From Deltaproteobacteria bacterium (GTDB lineage: Bacteria > Bdellovibrionota > O2-12-FULL-43-9 > JACQJE01): a DNA stretch of 9,648 nucleotides. A program made the translations under genes and the position numbers. A model generated the notes under the pieces. It searched no databases and was not told the DNA's origin. It saw only the letters and a program-made list of their open reading frames with translations. Below are positions 1-7,065 of this stretch, in pieces; within the stretch, counting starts at the first letter, position 1, and each line of letters begins with the position of its first letter. Location of the stretch: NCBI GenBank assembly GCA_016205125.1, contig JACQJE010000070.1:1-9648 (forward strand), in the 5' to 3' direction.

Positions 1-114
1 CGGCTTCCTTCAGATCCCGCTTCGCAGCGGGCACCCTTGCCTAGACTCGCGGTTCCGATCTCCACGGCCCGCAGAGGATTTTCACCTCCTAGATTGGCGC
101 CATGCCTGGCGCAC
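1..114 (-). mobile_element. Group II intron (IIC-like), 5' end only
   Basis: The minus strand begins at 114 with GTGCGCC, the canonical 5' end of bacterial group II introns. It continues with GGCATGGCGC, then TCTAGGAGGTGAAAATCCTC, CAAGGGTG (39-32), a CCCGC/GCGGG hairpin (16-20 with 27-31) and ATCTGAAGGAAGC near the window edge. These blocks in this order match, from memory, domain I of group IIC introns such as the structurally solved Oceanobacillus iheyensis ribozyme. Group II introns are self-splicing retroelements that usually encode a reverse transcriptase/maturase; that ORF, domains V-VI and the 3' exon would lie left of the window. The hairpin just upstream at 121-143 is the kind of target subgroup IIC prefers, which supports the assignment. 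Whether the intron is intact cannot be judged here. Confidence 0.87.
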
Positions 115-276
115 CCCTAACCCTCCCCCATCAAGGGGGAGGGGAGGGCGCCTCAAGTTATTGAGAAGTTGCACATCAGCAACTCCATCAGTTAAACGTG
201 GTCCTTCTAACAAATTCTGAAGGTTCTTGTCAAGACTTTTAATTTTCCCTAATCCGCCGTCTCCCCGGGGGTTCAT
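82..276 (-). other. Possible interrupted ORF coupled to ribD stop
   Basis: An ATG at 276-274 overlaps the ribD stop codon as ATGA, the same coupling used at the glyA/nrdR and acpP/fabF junctions. It opens a frame of about 40 ordinary residues (starting [14 protein letters not shown], later LTDGVADVQLLNNL). The frame then reads through the palindromic repeat as PPLPLDGGGLG, enters the intron and stops at 82-84. I do not recognise the peptide; it is not the start of ribE, ribBA or ribH as I know them. It could be the 5' exon of a gene split by the intron, or chance open frame. Its third codon positions look more A/T-rich than those of the operon genes, which argues against a native gene. Confidence 0.2.
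115..150 (-). repeat. Palindromic repeat copy A (5' exon of the intron)
   Basis: A perfect 9-bp stem (121-129 with 135-143) encloses a 5-nt loop (130-134); on the minus strand it reads CCCTCCCCC-TTGAT-GGGGGAGGG. Six nucleotides (TTAGGG, 120-115) separate it from the first intron base. The plus-strand tail GGGGAGGGCG (141-150) is identical to the tail of the second copy at 897-906, and both copies share a CCCTnnCCCTC left side. Short palindromes of this composition are dispersed through many bacterial genomes. It is not a classical rho-independent terminator because no T-run follows the stem. Confidence 0.7.
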
Positions 277-1400
277 TTGGCGATGGTTCCGCGAAAGACG
301 GCATCTGGAGAGAGAATATTCCAATGAGATCGCGCAAAGCGGAGGGGATGCGGCAGAGTATCGCAGAGCGAAGAGAGTCCCCCCTCTCCGAAGAGGGCGG
401 GAGAGAGAATGGCGATGTACTCATCTGCAAAGCCTTGCTGTAAAAAGGCGGTATGGACAGCAGCACCTCCTTCGACGAGGAGAGCGGCGATTTCATGATC
501 TGAAAGTTTGGAGAGAAGATCTGCAAGAGCGACTCTTTCCGACGAGTCTTTTGAACAGAGGATCACTTTGGCTCCTCTGTTTTGAAAGGCTTTTCGTTTT
601 GATGGATCACTGCGATCTGTGGTGGCAATCCAGGTCAGATATTGATCGGTCTGCTGAAAGATTTTAGCTTCGACTGGGGAACGGAGTGTGGAATCGAGCA
701 CGAGTCGCAGCAGCGGTTTGCCGCGCGGGGCCGCATAGCGGATCGTCAGTTCAGGATCGTCACTCAGAAGGGTTCCGACTCCGACGAGGATGGCATCGTG
801 CTCGGCGCGCAGCTCGTGGGCATAGACGCGGCTTGCTTCTCCGCTGATTTGAACTCTCCCCCTCACCCTTTCCCTCTCCCTCAGGGAGAGGGGTAGGGGG
901 AGGGCGATTTTGGCGTCGAGCGTCTGGGCGATTTTGAGTGTGACCCAAGGGAGGCGCTGAGTGACGTATTTGAAAAAGACTCTGTTGAGATGCGAACACT
1001 CTTCCTCGAGTACCCCCTCAATCACTTCAATCCCTGCATGGAGAAGAACCTCATGTCCCCCCCCTTTGACTTCCCGATTCGGGTCAGACAACCCTGTTAC
1101 AACTCTCGCTATGCGGGACTGAATGATGGCCTCAGTACAGGGAGGGGTTCTGCCATCATGATTGCAGGGCTCAAGATTCACGACCAGTGTGGCCCCTTGA
1201 GCAGAGGATCCGGCGGCATGGAGCGCTTCCGCTTCCGCATGAGGCAAACCGAGCCCGCGATGGTAACCGACTCCAATGAGATTTCCATCTTTGACAATGA
1301 CGGCGCCAACAAGTGGATTAGGTGACGTCTCCCCTCTCCCCTTTTCTGCAAGAGAGAGGGCGAGACGCATCCACCCTTCGTACTCAGGATGTTTGTTCAT
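273..1400 (-). CDS. ribD: Bifunctional riboflavin biosynthesis deaminase/reductase RibD
   Basis: RibD carries out two steps of riboflavin synthesis in the cytoplasm: deamination of the diaminohydroxy-phosphoribosylaminopyrimidine, then NADPH-dependent reduction of its ribosyl chain. The 375-residue product has an N-terminal zinc deaminase domain with [12 protein letters not shown] (25-36), HAE (54-56) and PC-N8-C (Cys79, Cys88). The reductase domain follows, with TLDAKIA (160-166), [20 protein letters not shown] (197-216) and LLVEGG. The start at 1400 puts the deaminase at the normal distance and overlaps the nrdR end by 17 nt; the upstream ribosome-binding site is weak. Residues 167-183 ([17 protein letters not shown]) are encoded by a palindromic repeat and stand where the family normally has a short TxxGxSxW loop before ITGEEA/ISGEAS. 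The deaminase should be intact; reductase activity is uncertain. Confidence 0.93.
   Translation of the reverse strand: MNKHPEYEGWMRLALSLAEKGRGETSPNPLVGAVIVKDGNLIGVGYHRGLGLPHAEAEALHAAGSSAQGATLVVNLEPCNHDGRTPPCTEAIIQSRIARVVTGLSDPNREVKGGGHEVLLHAGIEVIEGVLEEECSHLNRVFFKYVTQRLPWVTLKIAQTLDAKIALPLPLSLRERERVRGRVQISGEASRVYAHELRAEHDAILVGVGTLLSDDPELTIRYAAPRGKPLLRLVLDSTLRSPVEAKIFQQTDQYLTWIATTDRSDPSKRKAFQNRGAKVILCSKDSSERVALADLLSKLSDHEIAALLVEGGAAVHTAFLQQGFADEYIAILSPALFGEGGLSSLCDTLPHPLRFARSHWNILSPDAVFRGTIAK
855..904 (-). repeat. Palindromic repeat copy B, inside ribD and translated
   Basis: The inner stem CCCTCTCCC/GGGAGAGGG (872-880 with 884-892) is a perfect 9-bp pairing with a 3-nt loop. Outer arms CTCCCCCT (856-863) and AGGGGGAG (895-902) pair over a further 8 bp around an internal bulge, so the whole unit can form a long hairpin. 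It resembles copy A at 115-150 and shares its GGGGAGGGCG plus-strand tail. It lies wholly within the ribD frame without a stop or frameshift and contributes about 17 residues rich in Leu, Arg and Glu. Confidence 0.85.
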
Positions 1401-1863
1401 GCTTGACTTGACGCTCTTGGAGAAGGGTATTGAGCTCGTTCGTGAATTCGTTGATATCCCTAAACTGGCGGTAAACAGATGCAAAGCGAATATAGGCGAC
1501 ATCGTCCAATTGATGGAGCTTTTTCAATACAGCCTCGCCAATCGCTTTGCAATGAAGCTCTTTTTCTCCCCGTTCCATGAGCTCTTTCTCAATCGCATCA
1601 ACAGCCCCTTCGATCTTCTCCGAAGAGACGGGGCGCTTCTCGCACGCTTTCGCGATCCCCTGATAGACTTTGTTCCGGTCAAAAGGCTCGCGGCTGCCGT
1701 CCCGTTTGATTACGAGAGGGAGAACTTTTTCGACACGTTCATAAGTTGTAAATCGGTCCTCGCAGTGAAAGCATTCCCTCCTTCTTCGAATGCTCTCCCC
1801 ACCCTGGCAGAGACGCGAATCGATGACTTTCGTGTCTGCATAACTGCAAAATGGGCATTTCAT
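1384..1863 (-). CDS. nrdR: Transcriptional repressor NrdR
   Basis: NrdR is a nucleotide-sensing repressor of ribonucleotide reductase genes. The 159-residue protein has the expected two parts. An N-terminal zinc ribbon has CPFC at 3-6 and CFHC at 31-34, around the conserved [16 protein letters not shown] stretch. An ATP-cone domain from about residue 48 begins with [18 protein letters not shown] and runs to about residue 140, including [11 protein letters not shown]. Length and motifs are normal for the family. Its ATG overlaps the glyA stop by 4 nt (ATGA), implying translational coupling. The glyA-nrdR-ribD order recurs in many bacteria. No NrdR-box-like operator was noticed in this window, so its targets are probably elsewhere. 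Confidence 0.97.
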   Translation of the reverse strand: MKCPFCSYADTKVIDSRLCQGGESIRRRRECFHCEDRFTTYERVEKVLPLVIKRDGSREPFDRNKVYQGIAKACEKRPVSSEKIEGAVDAIEKELMERGEKELHCKAIGEAVLKKLHQLDDVAYIRFASVYRQFRDINEFTNELNTLLQERQVKHEQTS

Positions 1864-3122
1864 GACAATTTTTCCCGGTAGAGAGGAAAGTGCTGACAGA
1901 GCTCCTTCACTTCTCCTCGCGTGCGCTCGATGACTTTCTCCGCACCGTCTGCCGCCTTTACCACCTCGGCAATCAAAGAGGAAATTGTCTCCATCTCTTT
2001 CTCTTTCATCCCGCGGGTGGTGATTGCGGCTGTGCCGATTCGGATGCCGCTCGTGATCGTCGGGCTCTTGTCTTCAAAGGGGACCGTATTCTTGTTCACA
2101 GCAATGCCTGCTAATTCGAGGCGATGTTCAGCATCCTTTCCCGTAATTCCGATATTGCGGAGATCGACGAGGAGGAGGTGATTGTCTGTTCCGCCGGAAA
2201 CAAGTTTAAATCCTTTTTTCATGAGGGCTGAAGCCAGGTGCTTGCAATTTGCCACAATCTGCCTCTGATAGCGGCGAAACTCTTCAGTGCCCGCTTCTTT
2301 CAAAGCCACCGCTTTCGCGGCAATGACATGCATCAGAGGGCCCCCTTGAATCCCCGGAAAGATCTGGCTGTCAATCGCTTTCCCATACTTCTCACGACAG
2401 AAGATCATCCCTCCGCGGGGTCCCCGCAGAGTCTTGTGCGTTGTGGTCGTGACACAATCTGAAAAAGGGATCGGGTTGGGGTGGATGCCGGCCGCCACAA
2501 GCCCCGCAATATGTGCCATATCGACTAAAAGCAGAGCGCCGACACTGTCGGCAACCTCGCGAAACTTGTCAAAATGAAGCGTCCGCGGATAGGCGCTGGC
2601 ACCCGCGATGATCATCTTGGGTTGATGCTCTTTGGCCAATTTCTGCATGACTGCAAAGTCAATCAACTGCTCCTTTTCACTAACTCCGTAAGGGACAACA
2701 TTAAAAAACTTCCCCGAGAAATTGACCCTGCTGCCGTGGGTGAGATGCCCTCCATGGGAGAGATTCATGCCCAGGATCGTGTCGCCTGACTGCAGTAAGC
2801 CAAAATAGGCCGCCATATTGGCTTGGGATCCCGAGTGAGGCTGAACGTTCACCCACTCCGCGCCAAAGAGTTTTTTTGCGCGAGCCCTGGCCAACTCTTC
2901 CACGACATCGACAAATTCACATCCGCCATAGTAGCGCTTTCCAGGATATCCCTCCGCATACTTGTTCGTGAGGATTGATCCCTGCGCCTCCAGCACGGCA
3001 TCGTCGACGTAGTTCTCCGAAGCAATCATTTCGAGACAGTACTCCTGGCGTTCTGTCTCAGCGAAAATCGCTCCAGCCAATTCGGGATCAACACTGCGAA
3101 GTCGGGATAAGTAAGATGTCAT
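1860..3122 (-). CDS. glyA: Serine hydroxymethyltransferase
   Basis: GlyA interconverts serine plus tetrahydrofolate with glycine plus 5,10-methylene-tetrahydrofolate, using pyridoxal phosphate; it is the main source of one-carbon units. The 420-residue protein is full length. Visible landmarks are LEMIASENY (30-38), [17 protein letters not shown] (53-69), [13 protein letters not shown] (94-106), [12 protein letters not shown] (201-212) and the cofactor-binding [14 protein letters not shown] with Lys230 as the Schiff-base lysine. The next gene upstream (rpiB) ends 5 nt before its ATG; its stop overlaps nrdR by 4 nt. There is no room for its own promoter or a glycine riboswitch, so it should be expressed from the operon. 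Confidence 0.98.
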   Translation of the reverse strand: MTSYLSRLRSVDPELAGAIFAETERQEYCLEMIASENYVDDAVLEAQGSILTNKYAEGYPGKRYYGGCEFVDVVEELARARAKKLFGAEWVNVQPHSGSQANMAAYFGLLQSGDTILGMNLSHGGHLTHGSRVNFSGKFFNVVPYGVSEKEQLIDFAVMQKLAKEHQPKMIIAGASAYPRTLHFDKFREVADSVGALLLVDMAHIAGLVAAGIHPNPIPFSDCVTTTTHKTLRGPRGGMIFCREKYGKAIDSQIFPGIQGGPLMHVIAAKAVALKEAGTEEFRRYQRQIVANCKHLASALMKKGFKLVSGGTDNHLLLVDLRNIGITGKDAEHRLELAGIAVNKNTVPFEDKSPTITSGIRIGTAAITTRGMKEKEMETISSLIAEVVKAADGAEKVIERTRGEVKELCQHFPLYREKLS

Positions 3123-3127
3123 AGAGA

Positions 3128-3595
3128 TTATTTATACAGTTTTTTTTCAATTGCAGACAATTTCTCGAGTCGATGCTGATGTCGGCCTCCAGCAAACGAA
3201 GTCGTCAGCCAAATCCGGACAATCTCGGATGCCAGCCCCACCCCGAGAACCCGTCCACCCAAGACAAGGACATTCGCGTCGTTATGTTCGCGCGCCATTC
3301 TCGCCGTGTAAGGGTCGGCTACCAACACGGCTCTGATTCCGGGGAACTTATTGGCCACAATCGACATTCCTACGCCCGTTCCACAGATCAGAATCCCTCT
3401 CTTCAATTTTCCTTCCGCCATCTGATGCGCAAGCCTGCTTGCATAATCCGGGTAATCCACTGAGGTATTCTCGTCAAAGGTCCCCATATCTTCAAAAGTA
3501 AATTCATCCCTGAAAAGTTCTAAAAGAGACTCTTTTAATTCAACGCCGCGATGGTCACAGGAGATGGCGATCCGTTCTTCTGATTTTGATGACAT
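3128..3595 (-). CDS. rpiB: Ribose-5-phosphate isomerase B (RpiB/LacAB family)
   Basis: RpiB interconverts ribose 5-phosphate and ribulose 5-phosphate in the non-oxidative pentose phosphate pathway; ribulose 5-phosphate is also a precursor of riboflavin. The product is about 155 residues and contains CDHRG near the N terminus (SDHAG in most relatives), VDYPDYA, the [13 protein letters not shown] active-site loop with Cys71, and [23 protein letters not shown]. The ATG at 3595 places the first beta-strand ([10 protein letters not shown]) at about the usual distance. An in-frame ATG at 3619 would add eight residues and overlap fabF by 13 nt, but has no clear ribosome-binding site. The start at 3595 has only a weak GAGA upstream, so the start stays somewhat open. 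Confidence 0.94.
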   Translation of the reverse strand: MSSKSEERIAISCDHRGVELKESLLELFRDEFTFEDMGTFDENTSVDYPDYASRLAHQMAEGKLKRGILICGTGVGMSIVANKFPGIRAVLVADPYTARMAREHNDANVLVLGGRVLGVGLASEIVRIWLTTSFAGGRHQHRLEKLSAIEKKLYK

Positions 3596-3606
3596 TTGAA
3601 TTCTCG

Positions 3607-4860
3607 CTAACCCTCCCATTTTTTAAAAATGAGACACCCATTGGTCCCTCCAAACCCAAACGAATTTGACAGTGCGTATTGAATCTCCTTTTTTCTCGCC
3701 TCTCCAGGGACGTAATCGAGATCGCACTCCGGATCTGGATGATCGAGATTAATCGTTGGGGGGATAATCCCTTCGTGGAGCGCTTTTGCTGAAATAGCCG
3801 CTTCAATCCCTCCAGCCGCTCCCATGAGATGCCCCGTCATCGACTTTGTGGAGCTCACACAGAGTTGTCGTGCATGCTCGCCAAAGACTGCTTTAATGGC
3901 GTTCGTCTCGTTGATATCTCCCACCTTGGTGGAAGTGCCATGGGCATTGATGTAATCGATCTTTTCAGGACCGATTTCGGCATCCTTCAGGGCCAGCTGT
4001 ATGCAGCGCCGGGGGCCGATTCCCTCGGGTGCAGGGTTGGTAATGTGGTGAGCATCTGAATTGAGAGCATAGCCAATGATTTCCGCATAAATCCTCGCTC
4101 CCCGCCCAACGGCGCGCTCAAACTCCTCCAGAACAAGAATTCCAGATCCTTCTGATATGACAAAGCCATCCCGGTCACGGTCAAAGGGGCGGCTTGCTTT
4201 CTCCGGCTCTTCATTTCGCCTCGATAGCGCCCGCATGGCATTGAATCCCCCCACCGCCACGGGAGAAATAATGGCTTCGGCTCCGCCTGCAACCGCAAGA
4301 TCGGAGACACCGTGGCGAATATAACCGAATGCCTCCCCAAGGGCGTGAGTCCCTGCCGCACATGCTGTTGCGGGGCAGGTGTTTGGACCTTGAGCACCCA
4401 GTGTGATGGAAACCATCCCCGCCGCAAGATTTGGAATGATCATCGGTATGAAGAAAGGGGATATCCTGCGATGCCCCTTCTCATTCACTAAATAAAAGGT
4501 CTTTTCAATAGCGGGGATACCGCCCATTCCAGAGGCAATGACGACCGCTGTTCTTTCACTCGCAACTTCCTCCCGCGTCAGCTTTGAGTCTTCGACAGCC
4601 ATGAAGGAAGCCGCGCATGCATATTGAATAAAGAGATCTGTCTTTCGAATCGTCGGTTCGGGGAGATATTTTTCGGGCTCAAACCCCCTCACCTCGCCAG
4701 CAATTTTAACTGTCGAATCAGATGAATCAAAATGGGTGATTGGGCCAATGCCGGATCGCCCCGCAAGAATCCCCTCCCACGTCTTCTCAGCCGTCAGTCC
4801 CAGCGGGCTGATCACGCCAATCCCGGTGATGACAACGCGCCTTCGCCACCCTTCTTTCAA
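3607..4860 (-). CDS. fabF: Beta-ketoacyl-ACP synthase II
   Basis: FabF condenses malonyl-ACP with a growing acyl-ACP, the chain-extension step of type II fatty-acid synthesis. The 417-residue protein has the condensing-enzyme start [15 protein letters not shown]. Its active-site Cys167 sits in [14 protein letters not shown], with catalytic His307 in INAHGTST and Lys339/His344 in [15 protein letters not shown]. The glycine-rich C-terminal [10 protein letters not shown] is also present. All three catalytic positions are intact and the length is normal. Its ATG overlaps the acpP stop by 4 nt. Since fabH is missing from the cluster, FabF is the only condensing enzyme visible here; chain initiation must rely on another gene or another route. 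Confidence 0.98.
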   Translation of the reverse strand: MKEGWRRRVVITGIGVISPLGLTAEKTWEGILAGRSGIGPITHFDSSDSTVKIAGEVRGFEPEKYLPEPTIRKTDLFIQYACAASFMAVEDSKLTREEVASERTAVVIASGMGGIPAIEKTFYLVNEKGHRRISPFFIPMIIPNLAAGMVSITLGAQGPNTCPATACAAGTHALGEAFGYIRHGVSDLAVAGGAEAIISPVAVGGFNAMRALSRRNEEPEKASRPFDRDRDGFVISEGSGILVLEEFERAVGRGARIYAEIIGYALNSDAHHITNPAPEGIGPRRCIQLALKDAEIGPEKIDYINAHGTSTKVGDINETNAIKAVFGEHARQLCVSSTKSMTGHLMGAAGGIEAAISAKALHEGIIPPTINLDHPDPECDLDYVPGEARKKEIQYALSNSFGFGGTNGCLIFKKWEG

Positions 4861-5090
4861 GAAACTCTCCTGCTCACATATTGCACGACATCGTTGACGG
4901 TCCGAATCCCTTCGGCATCCGTATCCGGAATTTCAATGTTAAATTCTTCTTCCATCGCCATGACCAATTCTACGATATCAAGAGAATCGGCTCCAAGGTC
5001 GTCAATGAATGTCGCATCGGATACAACTTTCACTGCATCGACCCCCAAATGATCGGAAATAATTTTACGAACACGATTTTCAACAGACAT
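4857..5090 (-). CDS. acpP: Acyl carrier protein
   Basis: ACP carries the growing acyl chain on a 4'-phosphopantetheine arm. The 77-residue acidic protein has the canonical [22 protein letters not shown] helix II region, with attachment site Ser36 in DSL. Length and fold-defining residues are typical. A strong ribosome-binding site precedes its ATG, the best in this operon, consistent with the high amount of ACP that cells need. It lies between fabG (40-nt gap) and fabF (4-nt overlap). Confidence 0.98.
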   Translation of the reverse strand: MSVENRVRKIISDHLGVDAVKVVSDATFIDDLGADSLDIVELVMAMEEEFNIEIPDTDAEGIRTVNDVVQYVSRRVS

Positions 5091-5097
5091 CGACTTT

Positions 5098-5106
5098 CAC
5101 CTCCTT
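5098..5106 (-). promoter_or_regulatory. Strong ribosome-binding site of acpP
   Basis: On the minus strand AAGGAGGTG lies 7 nt before the acpP ATG at 5090. It is close to a full anti-16S match, much stronger than the partial sites before the neighbouring genes. Confidence 0.85.
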
Positions 5107-5130
5107 ACAAAGTCCACCCATACTTTCCTA

Positions 5131-5877
5131 CTACATATACAAACCGCCATTAACCCCAATGACCTGCCCCGTGATGTAGCGCGCCTGCGGCGACAGAAGA
5201 AAAACAACGGCATGAGCCACATCCTCTGGCCGCCCAAACGACTTCAATGGAATTTGACCTAGAATGGCAGTGCGCTGCGTCTCTGTCAATAAGGAAGTCA
5301 TATCCGTTTCGATAAAACCGGGAGCCACTGCATTGACCGTAATATTCCGGGGCGCAAGCTCTTGCGCCAGAGCCTTTGTAAAAGCAAGCAATCCCCCTTT
5401 GGAAGCGGCGTAGTTAGCCTGCCCGGGGTTTCCGACTTGACCCACGACGGAGGAAATGTTGACGATCGCCCCTGCGCGCTGGCGCATCATCATCTTCGCA
5501 GCCACTTTACTGCAATTAAAAGCCCCTTTCAAATTGACCGAAAGAACCTCATCCCACTGATTGTCTGTCATCCGCACTAATAAACTGTCCTTCGAGATGC
5601 CAGCGTTATTGATTAAGGCATCGCAGCGCCCCAATTTATTCAACACTTCGCCTAAAGCCCCTTCCACCTCTTCGCGGAAGGCGACATTAAAGCGGCAGAT
5701 ATCCACCCTGCCGCCCCGCTTTTCGCCCTCCTTCTTCACCTCTATTGCCGCACGTTCATTGCGGGAATAATTGAGCACAACGTGCGCGCCGCGCTCAGCA
5801 AGAGCGAGGGCGATCGCCCTTCCGATTCCGCGGGAGCCCCCTGTCAACACTGCAATAAAACCCCGATCATGCCACAT
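5131..5877 (-). CDS. fabG: 3-oxoacyl-ACP reductase
   Basis: FabG performs the first reduction of each fatty-acid elongation cycle, 3-oxoacyl-ACP to 3-hydroxyacyl-ACP with NADPH. The 248-residue short-chain dehydrogenase has TGGSRGIG (12-19) for cofactor binding and NNAG (90-93). Its catalytic tetrad is Asn115, Ser143 (ISSVVGQVG), Tyr156 and Lys160 (YAASK). PGFIETDMT and the C-terminal GQVIGVNGG are also seen. I chose the ATG at 5877 because it gives the usual short lead before the first strand, is preceded by AAAGAGG, and overlaps the fabD stop by 11 nt. An in-frame ATG 72 nt further upstream would add 24 residues with no family counterpart. The gene ends in tandem TAG codons. Confidence 0.97.
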   Translation of the reverse strand: MWHDRGFIAVLTGGSRGIGRAIALALAERGAHVVLNYSRNERAAIEVKKEGEKRGGRVDICRFNVAFREEVEGALGEVLNKLGRCDALINNAGISKDSLLVRMTDNQWDEVLSVNLKGAFNCSKVAAKMMMRQRAGAIVNISSVVGQVGNPGQANYAASKGGLLAFTKALAQELAPRNITVNAVAPGFIETDMTSLLTETQRTAILGQIPLKSFGRPEDVAHAVVFLLSPQARYITGQVIGVNGGLYM

Positions 5878-6838
5878 CGGCCAGGACCTCTTTGAGTGAC
5901 TGACGATCTTCGACAGACCTCGTTTTCGCGCCAGGAACAATCTGCTCAATTAATCGGGAGAGAACTCTCTTGGGACCGATTTCGTAAAACTTCGTCACTC
6001 CTCCTGCGGCCATCGACTTTACCGACTCTTCCCACAACACAGAGGCGGTCATTTGCGCGACAAGGCGACCTGCAATCCCCTCCCGTCTGCCATGCCACTT
6101 GGCATCGACATTGGCAATGTAAGGGCATTGGAGCGAGGACCAGCGGATTCCCTCCAGAAAGGGGGCTAACCCCTCCGCAGCCGGCTTCATGAGTTCAGAG
6201 TGAAACGGCGCACTCACTGCCAGCCTGATCGCATGCCTGGCTCCAAATTCCCGCGCCAATTCAGAGGCGCGTTCCACACCTCGCGTATGTCCGGAAATGA
6301 CGATTTGCTCAGCAGAGTTATAATTGGCTGGCGCAACAATAATCTTTTCCCCTTTCACCGCGAACTCCGCGACCACTTCCAGGCAGAGTCTCTCTACCTC
6401 TGCCGCGCAAAGACCCAGAAGAGCCGCCATCCCCCCTTCCTCAGGCGGGACTGCGGATTGCATCAGCTCTCCCCGCCTCCAAACAGCTTTCACCGCATCG
6501 ATAAACGAAAGTGACCCGGCAGCGACAAGGGCGGAATACTCTCCAAGGCTGTGGCCGGCGACCACTTTTACGGGGATCTCCGCCTCCTGTCGAAGGATGC
6601 GAAGGACCGCAATAGAGACCGTTAAAATGGCGGGCTGAGCATTGACAGTCCGTGTGAGGTCGTCTTCCGGGCCATCGAGACAAAGCCTCCGGAGGTCTAT
6701 ATGAAGAGCATCGGAGGCTTCTTCAAACGTCTCTTCGGCTACTTTGAAATTGGCAAAGAGATCCCTCCCCATCCCGACATACTGGGAGCCCTGACCCGGA
6801 AAAACCAGAGCCAAAGCTCCTTGATCCACCGACTCCAT
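5867..6838 (-). CDS. fabD: Malonyl-CoA:ACP transacylase
   Basis: FabD moves malonyl groups from CoA to ACP, supplying the extender unit. The 323-residue protein has the FPGQGSQYVGMG start (13-24), the nucleophile Ser97 in GHSLGEYSAL, Arg122 in the WRRGELMQ region, His213 in APFHSELM, and the GPKRVLSRLI C-terminal motif. Length is normal. AGGGG about 8 nt upstream serves as ribosome-binding site. The gene begins only 40 nt after rpmF; related operons usually carry plsX and fabH there. The gap contains a 24-bp dyad that could control this and the downstream genes. Confidence 0.97.
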   Translation of the reverse strand: MESVDQGALALVFPGQGSQYVGMGRDLFANFKVAEETFEEASDALHIDLRRLCLDGPEDDLTRTVNAQPAILTVSIAVLRILRQEAEIPVKVVAGHSLGEYSALVAAGSLSFIDAVKAVWRRGELMQSAVPPEEGGMAALLGLCAAEVERLCLEVVAEFAVKGEKIIVAPANYNSAEQIVISGHTRGVERASELAREFGARHAIRLAVSAPFHSELMKPAAEGLAPFLEGIRWSSLQCPYIANVDAKWHGRREGIAGRLVAQMTASVLWEESVKSMAAGGVTKFYEIGPKRVLSRLIEQIVPGAKTRSVEDRQSLKEVLADVA

Positions 6839-6853
6839 TCTAAACCCCTAGTG

Positions 6854-6877
6854 TAGTTTCCATCCGGATGCGAACTA
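6854..6877. promoter_or_regulatory. 24-bp dyad in rpmF-fabD gap, possible operator
   Basis: The sequence reads TAGTT-tc-CATCCGGATG-cg-AACTA. The central 10 bp and the outer 5 bp on each side are perfectly self-complementary; only two positions per half-site fail. The two halves meet with no loop, so an RNA hairpin would be poor and no T-run follows; this suits a DNA-binding dimer better than a terminator. It fills most of the only 40-nt spacer before the fab genes. No known operator consensus (FapR, FadR or FabR) is recognised. Chance remains possible. Confidence 0.35.
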
Positions 6878-6878
6878 A

Positions 6879-7064
6879 TTATGCCAGCTCCTTAGCCGGC
6901 ATCACTTGCACCCCTTTATAAAAGCCGCATGTGGGGCAGGGGCGATGGGACATCGCAGGATCATTGCACCGGGGGCATTTGATTACGTTCGGGGGTGCAA
7001 TTTTCTCATGGGCGCGGCGATGATTCCGCTGAGATCTGGAAACTTTCTTCTTTGGTAAGGCCAT
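6879..7064 (-). CDS. rpmF: 50S ribosomal protein L32 (zinc-ribbon form)
   Basis: L32 is a small component of the large ribosomal subunit. The 61-residue basic protein begins MALPKKKVSRSQRNHRRAH, typical of the family. It carries four cysteines in two pairs (Cys30/Cys33 in CPRC, Cys43/Cys46 in CPTC), so it is the zinc-binding version rather than the C-minus paralogue. GGGAGAG just before the ATG is a good ribosome-binding site and overlaps the end of yceD, one nucleotide away. The yceD-rpmF pair at the head of a fatty-acid operon is a widely conserved arrangement. Confidence 0.97.
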   Translation of the reverse strand: MALPKKKVSRSQRNHRRAHEKIAPPNVIKCPRCNDPAMSHRPCPTCGFYKGVQVMPAKELA

Positions 7065-7065
7065 A

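Noticed and set aside
1..120. FMN riboswitch considered because of the nearby riboflavin gene
   Set aside because: The region is downstream of ribD on the same strand and its conserved blocks match group II intron domain I, not the RFN element.
165..186. Hairpin GAAGTTGC/GCAACTCC downstream of ribD, considered as a terminator
   Set aside because: The stem is short with one wobble pair and is not followed by a T-run on the minus strand, so it does not support a terminator call.
360..410. C-rich/G-rich palindrome-like stretch (CCCTCT...AGAGGG) within ribD
   Set aside because: It encodes [13 protein letters not shown], which fits the ordinary RibD C-terminal region, and lacks the tail shared by the two real repeat copies.
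1326..1365. Another CTCCCCTCTCCCC/GAGAGAGGG stretch near the ribD start
   Set aside because: It encodes [17 protein letters not shown], the normal start of the deaminase domain; the palindrome is weak and explained by codons.
5878..5949. Upstream extension of fabG by 24 residues
   Set aside because: The added residues lie inside fabD in another frame and have no counterpart in the FabG family; the ATG at 5877 gives the normal N terminus.
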